Shown here piece after piece: positions 9,091-17,108 of a DNA stretch of 64,000 nucleotides. Below the pieces are notes generated by a model. That model did not search any database. It worked only from the letters and a program-made list of their open reading frames with translations, and was not told the DNA's origin. The stretch's first letter is position 1. The number at the start of each line of letters is the position of its first letter. Both the position numbers and the translations under genes were made by a program. The stretch is from Geomonas subterranea (GTDB taxonomy: Bacteria > Desulfobacterota > Desulfuromonadia > Geobacterales > Geobacteraceae): the NCBI RefSeq assembly GCF_019063845.1, contig NZ_CP077683.1:186001-250000 (forward strand), written 5' to 3'.

Positions 9091-11757
9091 ATGCATAGAC
9101 TAAGATCGATCTCAACCCTGATATTGCTGACCGTGGCCCTTTCCGGCTGTGCGGCGGGGCGTACCGCCTTCAGCAAGGCAGAGCAGCTCGAGCGCGAGGG
9201 GAACCTGGACGCCGCGCTGGTCAAGTATGCCGAAGTCGCCTCTAAGCACCCCGATGTCGGCGAGTACCGGGTGAAGCTGATCAACGTCACCGAGGCCGCC
9301 GCCAAGGTGCACTTCAAGAGGGGCGAGGCGTTCTTCGAGAAGAAGAACTACGACGAGGCGTTGCGGGAGTTCGAGAGCGCCTATGCCATGGACCCGACCT
9401 ACGTCGAGGCGAAGGCCCGTGGTGATCAGGCGCTCAAGATGAGAAACGCCCTGACCTACCTCCAGGAGGGGGCGGACTTCGAGCGGGATCACAAGCTGCG
9501 CGAGGCGATGACCTCCTACCAGCACGTACTCCAGTTCCAGCCGGACAACAAGGCCGCCAGGGAGGGGCTCGACCGCATCCTGGCCGGCAAGAAGCAAAAG
9601 CTGGACGGTTTCGAGTTGAACCTCAAGTCGACCAAACCGATCACCTTGAAGTTCAAGGACGCCAAGCTCAAGGACATCTTCAACATCCTCACCCAGCTCT
9701 CCGGGATCAACTTCGTCTTCGACGAGGGGGTGAAGGACGTGAACGTATCGCTGCACCTGGAAAACGGCAGCTTCCAGCAGGCCATGGAGCTCCTCACCGG
9801 GATGCAGAAACTGGACAAGAAGGTGCTCAACGAGAGCACCATCATCATCTATCCCAAGACTCCTGACAAGATCAAGCAGTACGAGGAACTCTTCGTCCAG
9901 ACCTTCTACCTGAACAAGCTCGACGCGAAGAAGGCGGTGAACCTGGTGCGCACCATGCTCCAGGTGAAGAAGATCTACGTGAACGAGGAGGCCAACGCCC
10001 TCGTGATCCGCGACACCCCCGAAGTGGTGGAGGTCGCGCGCAAGATCCTCGAGGCCAACGACGTCCCCGACGCCGAGGTGCTCCTCGAGGTCGAGGTGTT
10101 CGAGCTTTCCAAGAAGGATTCGGAGACTTTCGGGATGCTCCTCTCCCGGTACGCGACCTCGCTCGGGGTGACCGCCCCCGGCACGACGACGTTTCTCTCT
10201 GACAGCCTGAGTTCGACCACGACGACATCCTCGACGACTGCCGGCACGCCGACCTCGACTCCCACCAACATCAGCAACCTGCTGAACGCGTTCAAGGTGA
10301 GAGGCTACAACGGCTGGCTGACGGTGCCGAGCGCGACCTTCAACTTCGGCAAGACCCTCTCCAACGGCGAGACGCTCTCCAACCCGAAGATCAGGGTGAA
10401 GAACCGCGAGAAGGCCAAGTTCAACGTCGGTACCCGCGTGCCGATCACCACGACCTCTTCCACCTCCACCGGCACCAGTGTCAACGTGCAGTACGTGGAC
10501 GTCGGGGTCAAGGTGAACGCCGAGCCGACCATCCAGTTGAACAACGAGGTATCCATCAAGCTCGGTCTTGAGGTGAGCTCGATCCTGCAAAGGGATACCA
10601 TCGGCACCGATCAGGCGACCACCGTGGTCACCATCGGCACCAGGAACCTCGATACCGTGCTCTCGCTCAAGGACGGTGAGACCAGCATCATCGGCGGCCT
10701 GATCCAGAAGAGCAAGACCAACAGCAAAAACAAGGTGTTCCTCCTGGGGGATATCCCGATCCTCGGTACGCTCTTCTCCAACACCGGGGACTCGAACGAC
10801 AAGAGCGAACTGTTGCTGGCCATCACACCGAGGATCGTGCGCGGCGTGACCGTCCCCGAGAACGACGTGGCCGCCTTCTGGTCCGGGCGTGAGGATGAGC
10901 CCTCCACCGACAAGCCGTACAAGTCCTTCATCGAGCCCGAATTCGCCGATACCGCCGCGCCGGCCAAGGGTGCTCCCGCAAAGGCAGCTCCCGCCAAGGC
11001 GGCTCCGGTCAAGAGGATCGCTCCGGCCGCAGCCGCGCCGGCCGCTGCCGCCCCTGGCGCGCCCGCCGCACCGGCTGTCCCGGCTGTTCCCGGTGCTCCC
11101 GCCGCTCCGGGTGCCGCCGCTCCGGCAGCAGAAGCAGTTGCTGTTCCGGGTGCCCCGGCACCGGCCACCGCCGCTGAGGACGAAGATGGCGTCGAGGTGA
11201 CCGAGGGCGCCGAGGCTCCGGCTCCGGCGACGACCACCATCCCGGCCGAGACGCCCGCCCCGGCCGAGCCCGGGGCTGCTGCCAACGCCGCTGCCGCCGC
11301 AAAGGCCGCGACTCCGGCTCCGGCCAAACCGGCCGCCTCCCCGGTCCCGCTGGAGAAGGCACTGCTCGCGCTGAGCCTTCCCGCCTCGGTGAAGTTGAGC
11401 GACCAGTTCACGGTACAGATCAACGCGTCCGGATTGAAGGACCTGGAGAAGGCGGTGCTGGTGCTGAGCTATGACCCCAAAATCCTCGAGGTGGTGTCGC
11501 AGACCGAAGGGGCGCTGCTCAAGGAGAACGGCAAGCCCTCGACCTTCCAATCCTTCGCCGACAAGAAGAAGGGTGAAATCTGGATGTCCGGCAGCAAGAG
11601 CGAGGGGAGCGTTGGTAACGGCGTGCTGGCGCAGGTGACCTTCAAGGCCATCGGACAAGGAAGCACCCCGCTTTCCTTCTCGAACACGAGCTTTACCCAG
11701 AAGGGGGGAGGGACGATCGCCGTGACCCCGTTCAAGTCAGTAGTGGAGGTACAGTAG
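9091..11757 (+). CDS. gspD: Lipoprotein secretin (GspD/PilQ family) with TPR N-terminus and C-terminal cohesin domain
   Basis: Outer-membrane channel of the secretion operon, 888 residues. Order of parts: lipoprotein signal peptide ending LSGC (lipidated C20); TPR-like helices (about 30-170); an N0/STN-like domain near 185-245; an N1-type domain near 265-330; the secretin core, with VPSATFNFGKTLSNGETLSNP and ending at LLLAITPRIVRG near residue 586. Then comes an Ala/Pro-rich low-complexity linker (about 622-750) and a final cohesin-like beta domain (about 757-888, around KLSDQFTVQINASGL and VLSYDPKILEVV). Cohesin domains bind dockerin-type modules, and such a tail is unusual on a secretin. 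Start ATG 9091 has AAGGAGCAA upstream. A similar atypical system (OxpG-type) is known in Geobacter sulfurreducens; homology to it is recalled, not tested. Confidence 0.92.
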   Translation: MHRLRSISTLILLTVALSGCAAGRTAFSKAEQLEREGNLDAALVKYAEVASKHPDVGEYRVKLINVTEAAAKVHFKRGEAFFEKKNYDEALREFESAYAMDPTYVEAKARGDQALKMRNALTYLQEGADFERDHKLREAMTSYQHVLQFQPDNKAAREGLDRILAGKKQKLDGFELNLKSTKPITLKFKDAKLKDIFNILTQLSGINFVFDEGVKDVNVSLHLENGSFQQAMELLTGMQKLDKKVLNESTIIIYPKTPDKIKQYEELFVQTFYLNKLDAKKAVNLVRTMLQVKKIYVNEEANALVIRDTPEVVEVARKILEANDVPDAEVLLEVEVFELSKKDSETFGMLLSRYATSLGVTAPGTTTFLSDSLSSTTTTSSTTAGTPTSTPTNISNLLNAFKVRGYNGWLTVPSATFNFGKTLSNGETLSNPKIRVKNREKAKFNVGTRVPITTTSSTSTGTSVNVQYVDVGVKVNAEPTIQLNNEVSIKLGLEVSSILQRDTIGTDQATTVVTIGTRNLDTVLSLKDGETSIIGGLIQKSKTNSKNKVFLLGDIPILGTLFSNTGDSNDKSELLLAITPRIVRGVTVPENDVAAFWSGREDEPSTDKPYKSFIEPEFADTAAPAKGAPAKAAPAKAAPVKRIAPAAAAPAAAAPGAPAAPAVPAVPGAPAAPGAAAPAAEAVAVPGAPAPATAAEDEDGVEVTEGAEAPAPATTTIPAETPAPAEPGAAANAAAAAKAATPAPAKPAASPVPLEKALLALSLPASVKLSDQFTVQINASGLKDLEKAVLVLSYDPKILEVVSQTEGALLKENGKPSTFQSFADKKKGEIWMSGSKSEGSVGNGVLAQVTFKAIGQGSTPLSFSNTSFTQKGGGTIAVTPFKSVVEVQ

Positions 11758-11778
11758 CCCCTAGGGGCTCGCGCCGCG

Positions 11779-12270
11779 ATGTGGAAGATCCTTGCAGATA
11801 AAAGGGGGCTCAGCCTGATCGAGATGGTGGTGACCATGGTCATTCTCACCATGCTCGCCTCGCTGATCATCCCCTCGGCCCAGATGGCCTCCAAGCGGAC
11901 CAAGGAACTCGAGCTGAGAAGGAACCTGCGCGAGATCAGGACCGCCATAGACGAGTACAAGAAGAACTACGACAAGGCGCTGTCGGACCAGAAAACGGTG
12001 CAGGTGCTTAACGCGACCGGTTACCCGAAGACCCTGGACCTGCTGGTGGAGGGGGACGATTTCGGCGGGCTGACCAAGGAGAAGAAGAAATTCCTGCGCC
12101 GCATCCCCGCCGACCCTTTTCACAAGGCTCAAGCAGGGGAACCCGCGTGGGGGATGCGCTCTCACGCCGACGAGCATGACAGCACCACCTGGGGAGGAGA
12201 GGACGTCTTCGATGTCTACTCCCTGAGCGACGGTGTCGCTATTGACGGTACGAAATACAAGGACTGGTGA
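11779..12270 (+). CDS. Type II secretion pseudopilin, GspG-like (first of two)
   Basis: 163-residue prepilin-like protein. A short leader ends in KRG, followed by LSLIEMVVTMVILTMLASL: prepilin peptidase cleavage is expected after G10, with the conserved Glu at +5 of the mature protein, then a hydrophobic helix and a globular tail. It is built into the periplasmic pseudopilus. The tail (for instance FLRRIPADPFHK, WGMRSHAD, DVFDVYSLSDG) matches the conserved C-terminal GspG region. It overlaps the second pseudopilin by four bases. Position 1 of the mature protein is Leu instead of the usual Phe, which some family members tolerate. No prepilin peptidase gene is in the window. Confidence 0.9.
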   Translation: MWKILADKRGLSLIEMVVTMVILTMLASLIIPSAQMASKRTKELELRRNLREIRTAIDEYKKNYDKALSDQKTVQVLNATGYPKTLDLLVEGDDFGGLTKEKKKFLRRIPADPFHKAQAGEPAWGMRSHADEHDSTTWGGEDVFDVYSLSDGVAIDGTKYKDW

Positions 12271-12689
12271 ACCTCATGTCTAAGAGGATACTGAAAAATC
12301 AACGGGGCTTTACGCTGATAGAGCTGATGATTGTGGTCACCATCATCGGCATCCTTGCGGCCATCAGCGCGCCCAATTACCAGTGGGGTATCATCAGGGC
12401 GCGCGAGGCGGTGCTGCGGGAAGACCTGTACACGATGCGCTCCACCATCGACCAGTACTACGCCGACCAGGGGAAATATCCCGATACGCTGCAGGAACTG
12501 GTCGACAACAAGAACAGGTACCTGAGGGAGATACCCAAGGATCCTTTCACCAAGTCCAAGGATACCTGGGTGGTCACCGCCCCTCCCGCGACCGACACCC
12601 CTTCCGAGGGGGGGAGCGGCGGGGTCTACGACGTGCACAGCGGTTCCACGCTGGTTGGCAGCGACGGCAAGCCGTACAACGAGTGGTAG
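12267..12689 (+). CDS. gspG: Type II secretion pseudopilin, GspG-like (second of two)
   Basis: 140-residue prepilin-like protein with a textbook signal: QRG followed by FTLIELMIVVTIIGILAAI, with cleavage expected after G14, Phe at +1 and Glu at +5. The C-terminal part holds the GspG-type pattern YLREIPKDPFTKSKDTW and VYDVHSGS. It starts at GTG 12267 inside the TGA of the previous pseudopilin (GTGA overlap); ATG 12276 is an alternative. It is the last gene of the secretion block, 19 bases before ftsE. The two tandem pseudopilins differ clearly in sequence, so they are likely to have distinct roles (major and minor). The OxpG pseudopilin of Geobacter sulfurreducens is the likely relative. Confidence 0.92.
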   Translation: MNLMSKRILKNQRGFTLIELMIVVTIIGILAAISAPNYQWGIIRAREAVLREDLYTMRSTIDQYYADQGKYPDTLQELVDNKNRYLREIPKDPFTKSKDTWVVTAPPATDTPSEGGSGGVYDVHSGSTLVGSDGKPYNEW

Positions 12690-12708
12690 TCACGAGGCTT
12701 ACAGACAG

Positions 12709-13431
12709 ATGATCCAAATGCACAACGTTTTCATGTCGTACCAGCCGGAATCGAGCGCGCTGGCAGACATCAACCTCAAGATCCCCAAAGGGGATTTTGT
12801 TTTTTTGACCGGACAGTCGGGGGCGGGGAAGTCGACGCTCTTGAAGCTGATCTACGCCGACCTCACCCCGACCCGCGGCCAGGTGCTGATCGACGGGGTC
12901 AACCTGACCAGGCTCTCCCGCTCGCAGGTGCCCCTGTTGCGTCGCTCCATCGGGGTGGTGTTCCAGGACTACAAGCTGCTCCCCAACCGGACCGTCCTGG
13001 AGAACGTGGCCATAACCCTCGAGGTGCTTGGGTGGGGCAAGCGTGACATCGGCAAGAAGGTGTACCACATCCTTAAACGGATGGGGATCGAGGACAAGAT
13101 CAACGCGACCCCCTTGAGGCTTTCCGGCGGCGAGCAGCAGCGCGTGGCGCTGGCACGCGCCCTGGTGAACGACCCGAAGATCCTGGTGGCCGACGAACCC
13201 ACCGGCAACCTCGATGACGAGAACAAGGAGGCCATCCTCTCCATCTTCAAGGAGGCCAACAACCGCGGGACCACCGTGGTGGTGGCTACCCACGACCGCC
13301 GCGTGATCGAGAACTCCCACCGCAGGGTGATCAGGCTGGACAAGGGGAGCATCGTGCAGACCCCCGATTTCCTGGTCGGCCAGCCGGCCCCGGCGGCCCC
13401 CGTGCTGGAGGTGCCCGATGTCCAAGGGTAA
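12709..13431 (+). CDS. ftsE: Cell division ABC transporter ATP-binding protein FtsE
   Basis: Cytoplasmic ATPase of the FtsEX complex, which transmits ATP-driven changes through FtsX to periplasmic activators of cell-wall hydrolases. 240 residues. Walker A GQSGAGKST at 35-43, Q-loop VFQDYKLL, signature LSGGEQQR, Walker B ILVADEPTGNLD and switch His in ATHDR are all present. ATG 12709 is preferred over an upstream in-frame GTG because it opens the conserved ABC domain and follows GAGG at about 12694. It overlaps ftsX by 14 bases. A C-terminal extension of about 20 Pro/Ala/Val-rich residues goes beyond the usual FtsE end. Confidence 0.96.
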   Translation: MIQMHNVFMSYQPESSALADINLKIPKGDFVFLTGQSGAGKSTLLKLIYADLTPTRGQVLIDGVNLTRLSRSQVPLLRRSIGVVFQDYKLLPNRTVLENVAITLEVLGWGKRDIGKKVYHILKRMGIEDKINATPLRLSGGEQQRVALARALVNDPKILVADEPTGNLDDENKEAILSIFKEANNRGTTVVVATHDRRVIENSHRRVIRLDKGSIVQTPDFLVGQPAPAAPVLEVPDVQG

Positions 13432-14365
13432 CAACGGGGCGGTCCGCCCCAAACTCGAGCAGGAAGGTTTCTTCGGCAGGTTCTCCTATTTCACCCGCCG
13501 CGCCCTGGCGAACCTGCGCCAGAACGTCTTCGTCAGTGCCGTCACGGTCGGGACCATCGCGCTGGCGCTTTTGATCGCCTCGCTGTTTCTGCTGGTCTAC
13601 GTGAACCTCGAGGGGATGGCGGAGGGGTGGAGCGACAAGGTGCAGGTGACCGCGTATTTCGACCAGGAACCCGCGCCCCTCGCCGTCGCCGCGATGAAGG
13701 GGAGGGTGCAGGCCATAGCAGGGACCTCCAAGGTGGTCTTCGTGAGCCAGGCCGAGGCGGAGAAGCGGCTGAGAAGCCGGCTGAAAGGGCAGGAGTCCCT
13801 CCTTGAGGGGATCTCGACGGACGTGCTCCCGGCTTCGCTGGAGATCAGGCTGGACCGCGACCACCGCGACACGGAGTCGGTGACCGCCTACGTCAGGAAG
13901 CTGAAGCAGATCCAGGGGATCAGCGAGGTCCAGTACGGCGAGGAGTGGGTGAAGCGCTTCAACTCCTTCATGAACCTGTTCCGGCTCATGGGGGCGCTTT
14001 TGGGGAGCTTTCTGACCATCACGGTGCTCTTCATCGTCTCCAACACCATCAAGCTCACCATCTACGCCAGAAAGGACGAGCTGGAACTGTTGGGACTGGT
14101 AGGAGCGACCCGCTTCTTCATCAAGGCGCCTTTCCTGATCGAGGGGATACTGCAGGGGGCCGCAGGGGCGGTGATCTCGCTTCTGGCGCTTTCGGGGTGC
14201 TACTTCGCCTTCCTCAAAAACGCGGGCGACTTCCTCGGCATCAACCCGGCTTCGGCCGGGCTCTCCTTCCTCCCCGCCACCCACCTGGCCGGCGTGGTCC
14301 TGGGAGGGGTGCTGCTCGGGTTCATCGGCAGCGCGACCTCGCTCAAGAGGTTCATAAACGTCTAG
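13418..14365 (+). CDS. ftsX: Cell division protein FtsX (permease-like)
   Basis: 315-residue membrane partner of FtsE. After a cytoplasmic N-terminus there is a first membrane helix (about residues 43-67), a periplasmic domain (VQVTAYFDQEP onward), and three more helices in the C-terminal half (around 190-210, 235-260 and 288-308), the FtsX topology. The region ARKDELELLGLVGATRFFI between helices is the typical FtsX/MacB coupling segment. It overlaps ftsE and lies one base before the EnvC-like gene. No hydrolytic activity is expected of FtsX itself; the periplasmic loop recruits the EnvC-type activator. Confidence 0.95.
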   Translation: MSKGNNGAVRPKLEQEGFFGRFSYFTRRALANLRQNVFVSAVTVGTIALALLIASLFLLVYVNLEGMAEGWSDKVQVTAYFDQEPAPLAVAAMKGRVQAIAGTSKVVFVSQAEAEKRLRSRLKGQESLLEGISTDVLPASLEIRLDRDHRDTESVTAYVRKLKQIQGISEVQYGEEWVKRFNSFMNLFRLMGALLGSFLTITVLFIVSNTIKLTIYARKDELELLGLVGATRFFIKAPFLIEGILQGAAGAVISLLALSGCYFAFLKNAGDFLGINPASAGLSFLPATHLAGVVLGGVLLGFIGSATSLKRFINV

Positions 14366-14366
14366 C

Positions 14367-15566
14367 ATGCGCCACTTTACCGCCACAACGCTGCTCGTCC
14401 TCTCCCTCCTGGCCCCCGCGCTTTGCCGCGCCGGCGCCAACGAGGAGTTGCAGAACATCAAGAAGCAGATCAAGGAAAAGAACCGGCTCATCTCCAAGAC
14501 CCAGAAGGTGGAGACCAAGGTCTCCGGGGAACTGGTGCAGATCCAGAAGTCGCTGACCGAGAAGCAGTCGAGCCTCAACACCCTGGGGCGCGATCTCGCC
14601 GGTGTGGAGAAGGGGATCGACAAGACCCACGACGACATCGAGCGCGAACGTCAGGAGGCGGAGCGCAAGAAGGCGCAGATAAACCGCCGCATGGCCGCGC
14701 TCTACAAGGGGGGGGACACCGGCAACCTGCGCGTCTTCTTCTCTTCAGAGTCGTTCCCGCAGATGAGCGAGAACCTGCGCTACATGCGCAGCATCCTGGA
14801 GAACGACAAGAAGCTGTTCCAGCAGTACAACGAGAACCTGGAGCGGCTGAACCATCTGAAGGAGCGCCTGGAGCAGGAGGCGCTCAAGAAGGAAGGGCTG
14901 CGCCGTTCCATAGAGGCGAAAAAGCGCGAGATCGAGCAGGAAAAGAGCCGCAAGGCCACCTACCTGGTCAAGGTGCGCCAGGACAAGCAGGGGTACCTCG
15001 CGTCGCTCAAGGAGCTGCAGGCCAACGCGAGCCGCCTGCAGAGCATGATTCAAAGGCTTGAAGCCAAAAGTAGAAAAGCGTATAGTTCCAAAGGTCGTCC
15101 CGGCAAGGTGAGCGAGCCGGCGCGTCCCGGCGTGACCGCCAAGGCCACCCCGGTCCCCAACCAGGGGCTTGGTGCACAGAAAGGGCGGCTCTCACTGCCG
15201 GTGCGCGGCAACATCGTCGACCGTTTCGGTAGGCATAAACACCCCGATTTCGATTCCTTTACTGTCAGTAACGGGATCTCAGTGGCAGCACCCGCCGGCA
15301 GTGCCATTCACGCGATCTATGACGGCGAAGTGATTTTTGCCGACTATTTCAAAGGCTATGGTAATATGATCATCGTCGATCATGGCGATGGGTTCTTCAG
15401 TCTTTACGCCCACGCCTCGTCCATAGCCAAGAGGGTCGGCGCGAAGGTGTCGAAGAACGATGTCCTTGCCAGCGTGGGCGACCTTGACTCAACCAAGGGG
15501 CCCATGCTCTATTTCGAGATCAGATACCAGGGGAAACCGGTGGATCCGTCCCCCTGGTTCAGATAA
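14367..15566 (+). CDS. EnvC-like murein hydrolase activator (degenerate LytM/M23 domain)
   Basis: 399-residue exported protein: signal peptide ending near RAGA (about residue 20), a long coiled coil (about 22-235), and a C-terminal LytM domain (about 275-399). The LytM zinc ligands are missing: the expected HxGxD region reads HPDFDSFTVSNG without the proper spacing, and the final HLH motif reads MLYFE. This degeneracy matches EnvC, which does not cut peptidoglycan itself but activates amidases under control of FtsEX. The ftsX stop and this start are separated by one base. The relevant amidase is not in the window. NlpD-like activity is an alternative label, but the FtsEX linkage favours EnvC. 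Confidence 0.88.
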   Translation: MRHFTATTLLVLSLLAPALCRAGANEELQNIKKQIKEKNRLISKTQKVETKVSGELVQIQKSLTEKQSSLNTLGRDLAGVEKGIDKTHDDIERERQEAERKKAQINRRMAALYKGGDTGNLRVFFSSESFPQMSENLRYMRSILENDKKLFQQYNENLERLNHLKERLEQEALKKEGLRRSIEAKKREIEQEKSRKATYLVKVRQDKQGYLASLKELQANASRLQSMIQRLEAKSRKAYSSKGRPGKVSEPARPGVTAKATPVPNQGLGAQKGRLSLPVRGNIVDRFGRHKHPDFDSFTVSNGISVAAPAGSAIHAIYDGEVIFADYFKGYGNMIIVDHGDGFFSLYAHASSIAKRVGAKVSKNDVLASVGDLDSTKGPMLYFEIRYQGKPVDPSPWFR

Positions 15567-15599
15567 GCAGGGTATCGCAACAAAATCCAGGGAGGCAAA

Positions 15600-16934
15600 A
15601 TGTTCAAGGGCAGCAAATTCAAGAAGACAACCCTGTTTGTCACTACCGTTGCACTGCTGACGCTCGTCATCGCGTTCGGTGTGCAACGCAGATGCGCCGC
15701 CCAGGGGGGCGGCAACGACTACCAGTCCATCGAGCTGTTCACCGACGTGCTCGCCATCGTGAAGAAGAGCTACGTCGAGGAAGTGGACACGAAGAAGCTG
15801 GTCTACGGCGCCATCAACGGCATGCTCACTTCGCTCGACCCGCACAGTTCCTTCATGCCCCCCGACACCTACAAGGAGATGAAGATCGACACCAAGGGCG
15901 CCTTCGGCGGCCTGGGCATCGAGATCACCGTGAAGGAAGGGATCCTGACCGTCATCTCCCCGATAGAGGACACGCCGGCGTTCCGGGCGGGGATCAAGGC
16001 GGGCGACCAGATCCTCAAGATCGATGACAAGTTCACCAAGGACCTGACCATAACCGACGCGGTGAAAAGGATGCGCGGCGTGAAGGGGACCAAGGTCACC
16101 CTGACCATCATGCGTGAAGGGTTCGACAAGACCAAGGAGTTCGTCCTGGAGCGCGACATCATCCAGGTCAAGAGCGTGAAGTACAAGGTTCTCGACGACG
16201 GCTACGGCTACATCCGGGTCGCCCAGTTCCAGGAGAAGACGGACGACGACCTGGAGAAGGCGCTGCAGGCCCTTCAGGCGGACAAGAAGCAGCTCAGGGG
16301 CCTGGTGCTGGACCTCAGGAACGACCCCGGCGGGCTCCTCGACCAGGCGGTCCGCGTCTGCGAGCACTTCGTCCCGGAAGGGAAGCTGATCGTGTACACA
16401 GAGGGGCGCGAGAAGGACTCCCAGATGCGCTTCACCTCGAGGAAGAGCCACAAGCAGGGTGAATACCCCATCGTGGTGCTGATCAACAGCGGCTCGGCCT
16501 CCGCCTCGGAGATCGTTGCAGGGTGCCTGCAGGATCACAAGCGCGCGGTCATCATGGGGACCCAGAGCTTCGGCAAGGGTAGCGTGCAGACCATCATCCC
16601 GCTTTCCGACAACTCGGGCCTGAGGCTCACCACCGCCCGCTACTTCACCCCGAGCGGCCGCTCCATCCAGGCGAAGGGGATCACCCCGGACATCGTCGCG
16701 GAGCGGGTGGAGATCGCAGCGACCAGCGAGAAACGCGAAGGGATGCACATCCGCGAGAAGGACCTGGAGAACCACTTCGAAGGTGACAAGAAGGACGATC
16801 AGGACGAGAAGAAGGTGAAGCAGGCTCCCTACAAGACCGATGAGATGATCAAAAACGACTCCCAGGTGCTGCGCGCCCTCGATCTCCTCAAGGGGTGGGA
16901 CATCCTGAAGAGCATGGGAAAACTTCCTTCTTAA
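15600..16934 (+). CDS. ctpA: Carboxy-terminal processing protease (S41 family, CtpA/Prc-like)
   Basis: 444-residue periplasmic serine protease that trims or degrades exported proteins from the C-terminus. A signal anchor (about residues 8-30) is followed by the S41 N-terminal helices (VEEVDTKKLVYGAINGML), a PDZ domain (about 85-170, GGLGIEITV onward) and the protease core. The catalytic Ser lies in NSGSASASEIVAG and the catalytic Lys in GTQSFGKGSVQT. AGGGAGG lies six bases upstream of ATG 15600. It is the last gene of the ftsEX-envC group before a terminator. In other bacteria CtpA-type proteases turn over cell-wall hydrolases or their activators, which fits the neighbourhood, but the substrate here is not known. 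Confidence 0.95.
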   Translation: MFKGSKFKKTTLFVTTVALLTLVIAFGVQRRCAAQGGGNDYQSIELFTDVLAIVKKSYVEEVDTKKLVYGAINGMLTSLDPHSSFMPPDTYKEMKIDTKGAFGGLGIEITVKEGILTVISPIEDTPAFRAGIKAGDQILKIDDKFTKDLTITDAVKRMRGVKGTKVTLTIMREGFDKTKEFVLERDIIQVKSVKYKVLDDGYGYIRVAQFQEKTDDDLEKALQALQADKKQLRGLVLDLRNDPGGLLDQAVRVCEHFVPEGKLIVYTEGREKDSQMRFTSRKSHKQGEYPIVVLINSGSASASEIVAGCLQDHKRAVIMGTQSFGKGSVQTIIPLSDNSGLRLTTARYFTPSGRSIQAKGITPDIVAERVEIAATSEKREGMHIREKDLENHFEGDKKDDQDEKKVKQAPYKTDEMIKNDSQVLRALDLLKGWDILKSMGKLPS

Positions 16935-16966
16935 GGGAGGCGAGGTTCCGCACATGGCTGTAAAAG

Positions 16967-16996
16967 AAAGGGGTGGCTCAGCCATCCCTTTTTTTT
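16967..16996 (+). terminator. Rho-independent terminator after ctpA
   Basis: An 11-bp stem with one G-T wobble (GGGGTGGC paired with GCCATCCC, extended by A-T pairs) around a TCA loop, followed by a T-run at 16989-16996. It closes the long secretion-FtsEX-CtpA unit. Confidence 0.88.
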
Positions 16997-17030
16997 ACGC
17001 TTCTGCCTTGTGTCATACCCGGCGGCTTGC

Positions 17031-17059
17031 TTGACAGTATCCGCGGTGCTCAGTAAAGT
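17031..17059 (+). promoter_or_regulatory. Sigma-70 type promoter of the cohesin/dockerin-like protein gene
   Basis: TTGACA (17031-17036) and TAAAGT (17054-17059) with a 17-base spacer, 50 bases upstream of the ATG at 17109. Together with the terminator just before it, this shows that the next gene is its own transcription unit. Confidence 0.7.
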
Positions 17060-17108
17060 AAAAAGCCGGTCCGTTCCTGCAGTTATTCCCACAGGCACCG
17101 AGGTCATC

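Noticed and set aside
9112-11658. Antisense open frame of 848 codons over the secretin gene
   Set aside because: Shadow of a GC-rich coding strand; no motif, no ribosome site.
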